Positions 62,434 through 64,000 of a DNA stretch of 64,000 nucleotides are shown one piece after another. A program made the position numbers and the translations under genes. The stretch is from Branchinecta lynchi (lineage: Eukaryota; Arthropoda; Branchiopoda; Anostraca; Branchinectidae). A model generated the notes under the pieces. That model was not told where the DNA came from. It was given only the letters and a program-made list of their open reading frames with translations, and did no database searches. The stretch covers positions 21,850,938-21,914,937 of the forward strand of contig JAKZAP010000014.1 of assembly GCA_023053575.1 (NCBI GenBank), given 5' to 3'. Numbering within the stretch: position 1 is the stretch's first letter; the number at the start of each line of letters is the position of its first letter.

Positions 62434-62865
62434 AAGAAGAAAAGGAAAATCAGAACAGGGTTCCACCCTTTCTCGTTTTTCATCGTAGCTTACCTAAAAA
62501 TTAAATCTGGTAGGCTAAAAATTTCGTGCCAAAATGAAAATAATTGAACTGCGACAGCGTAGCTGATGTCTACTTTCAGACCCCCCCCCCCCCCATCTGC
62601 ATTATTGGATAACACGTAATAGCACTTTCGCTAATAGACTATGCGGTAGTATTTCAAAGAAAATATAGGGGAGCCATATATCATTTTCAAAAGCTTGTGT
62701 GGGAAACGTAATATCTAGGCGAGAGCTTTCTCAAAATCGCCCTTTGTCCCCATAGCCTCCATGCAAAAAGCTTGACCCAAATCCCGTCACGAATAAACAA
62801 ATTTACCATATATAGCTATTACAGCTGGTTCTTTAAGGGATGCAGATGTAAGTGATCAGGTACTA
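62434..62865. other. Interval without a recognised gene
   Basis: Contains a C15 run (about 62580). No domain or family recognised. Confidence 0.35.
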
Positions 62866-63055
62866 CACTGTAAAAAGTTTTGCGTATAAAGATTAAAGTT
62901 AACTGCAGTATTTGGTACTCGGATTATCCTTAACGCAGATAAGATTAATACCAAATCTACGCAGATAAGATTAATACCAAATAGAGGTAAGATGAATCTG
63001 AGTATTAAATACTGCAGTTGTCTTCAATCTTTAAACGGAGAAAGTTTGTACAGTG
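62866..63055. mobile_element. 190-bp MITE with CACTGTA ends
   Basis: The left end CACTGTAAAAAGTTTTGCGT and the reverse complement of the right end CACTGTACAAACTTTCTCCG share the start. The match resumes inside (AAAGATTAAAG..AACTGCAGTATTTGGTACTC). The centre has two direct copies of ACGCAGATAAGATTAATACC-AAAT. Confidence 0.68.
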
Positions 63056-63470
63056 AATGACTTCGTAATTTGTCCGTCTGACCGTGATCAGAAACAGCTT
63101 TAAATACAGTTGAGAAAGTTCAATGAAAGTTATCTGGAGGCCTCTTTAGGTGAACTGGACAGAGAGTGTACCTCAATGTATAGGTATTAAAGGAAGGGGG
63201 GCTCAGAAACTTAGGAAACTTAAAGAGTAGGTGACGTTAAAGATTTAAAGGAAATGTTAACGTCACCGACTGGAGGAGGAGTCGTAGCCCAAAAAGCAGA
63301 GTAAAAAATGTCGAAAGACTACGCGGGTTTAAAAAAAGTAAAAAAATAAATAAATAAAGGGAACAAAGAAATGATTAGAAGGCTGACAAGGGGGAAACAG
63401 ACTGTTTTTTTTTTTGTTTTTTTTTTTTATCTTAAATCGGTGTCGGACGGACTTTAGTAGGAATCAGGAA
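63056..63470. other. Interval without a recognised gene
   Basis: No coding signal. T-rich run at about 63403-63429. Confidence 0.35.
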
Positions 63471-63821
63471 ATTTAAAGGGCACCTCGTATTATGTTGTGT
63501 TTCTGAGGGCGTTCTGAGACAGCTGACTACTTTAAAACTTAGCTATGCTTACAGCATACTACACAAGGCTTCGGCTGTTTTTGGCCTCTTTGAATGTCCC
63601 TTGCGTTGGACGGGAAACGTGCAAAATTTGCATAACCGGTCTTCTGACCAATCATTTTTCGTCACCTAAAGCGAACAAACGTGGCAAGCTTGACGATAAG
63701 TGTAATGCCAATAGAAGAGACATGACACAGTTCTGAAGTGTAGAATCTCGGGAAAAGGAATGGATGGAAATACCACTGAAGCAGAATGACTTAGTACCTT
63801 AAGTACGACGTGTCCTTTAAG
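63471..63821 (+). mobile_element. R6 MITE, complete copy
   Basis: The left end TTTAAAGGGCACCTCGTATT and the reverse complement of the right end TTAAAGGACACGTCGTACTT form the terminal repeats. The interior is parallel to 62089-62433 throughout. Confidence 0.75.
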
Positions 63822-63937
63822 AACCATTAAAATTGCCCAGAGTACTTCACTTAAAGGGTCCTGATCAGGTAGAAAAAGGGGCAGATAGTTGGCAGGATTC
63901 CGTCAAAAACCGATACCCGAAGTAAACCAAATAGAAA

Positions 63938-64000
63938 CTAGACCTACGTTGCCTGGGCAACGTGAAGTGTTGCGGCAACCTTTGTCCGGCTTCGCCGACT
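63938..64000 (-). mobile_element. R2 3' end running off the window edge
   Basis: On the minus strand it reads GCAACACTTCACGTTGCCCA-GGCAACGTAGGTCTAG and then T (complement of A at 63937). It is the fourth copy of the R2 terminus. The element body continues beyond position 64000. Confidence 0.75.

Noticed and set aside
1..64000. tRNA, snRNA, rRNA and CRISPR arrays
   Set aside because: No cloverleaf with matching A and B boxes, no spliceosomal RNA core, and no regularly spaced direct repeats with unique spacers were recognised by eye. A covariance-model search would be decisive.

Overview
The window is eukaryotic nuclear DNA from an invertebrate, probably a protostome and plausibly an arthropod. 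The grounds are two exons of a nicotinic acetylcholine receptor alpha subunit with close-to-canonical splice sites (the M1 and M2 segments look like the invertebrate alpha1-4 type), an APE-type LINE, and very dense small transposable elements of many families. No operon, prokaryotic gene, tRNA, rRNA or CRISPR was recognised. Coding content is sparse and most open frames are chance frames inside repeats.

Host-derived coding sequence. (1) A four-pass membrane protein of 149 residues lies at 15536-15985 (minus). It is intronless, has an A-rich tail and sits between 10-bp direct repeats inside another repeat, so it is best read as an intact retrocopy. (2) Two consecutive nAChR exons lie on the minus strand at 59558-59685 and 56356-56531, separated by a 3,026-bp intron that holds a truncated LINE. 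The other exons were not found. (3) Weak candidates are an open frame ending near a good donor at 59800-60183 and a 70-codon ORF at 28337-28549.

Retrotransposons. A nearly complete LINE (about 40120-44682) has ORF1 (coiled coil plus RRM-like domain) and ORF2 (endonuclease, reverse transcriptase, C-terminal zinc knuckle), but ORF2 is broken by frameshifts in the endonuclease. It sits inside a copy of repeat family R1. Related ORF2 fragments lie at 4265-4500 (plus) and 58885-59300 (minus). A different element at 22270-22992 (minus) carries only a zinc-knuckle ORF1 and a 3' tail. Several short LINE/SINE-like 3' tails occur elsewhere.

Large interspersed families (names are mine). R1: a 5' arm with an inverted repeat, about 136-bp core repeats and a 3' arm with GACGGACGGACA runs and a TGGGATCCCA palindrome. 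R2: cores of about 147 bp that encode a repeated peptide, and a Helitron-like 3' end (18-bp palindromic hairpin, then CTAG, then T) seen in four copies. R3: C/G-rich modules with hairpin ends and an 11-bp subterminal inverted repeat. A fourth locus at 25210-26020 has five modules of about 140 bp. The plan (short arms, tandem core, hairpin end) resembles HINE/DINE-1/pearl-type non-autonomous Helitron or Helentron elements.

Small inverted-repeat elements are abundant. They include two hAT-like elements with 8-bp target duplications (1139-1299, 32106-32442), a 495-bp element with a 3-bp duplication inside R1 (35832-36326), an inverted pair (R4), foldback elements (R5, R7), and R6, R8 and others. 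Nesting gives relative ages: retrocopy into R3, R1 into R3, LINE into R1, a MITE into R1, R5 into R3 and into a LINE/SINE tail, and a hAT-like element into R6. There are also minisatellites (86-bp units at 19461; 115-bp higher-order units at 51850-52925). About 26430-30708 and 33595-34939 are the least repetitive stretches.
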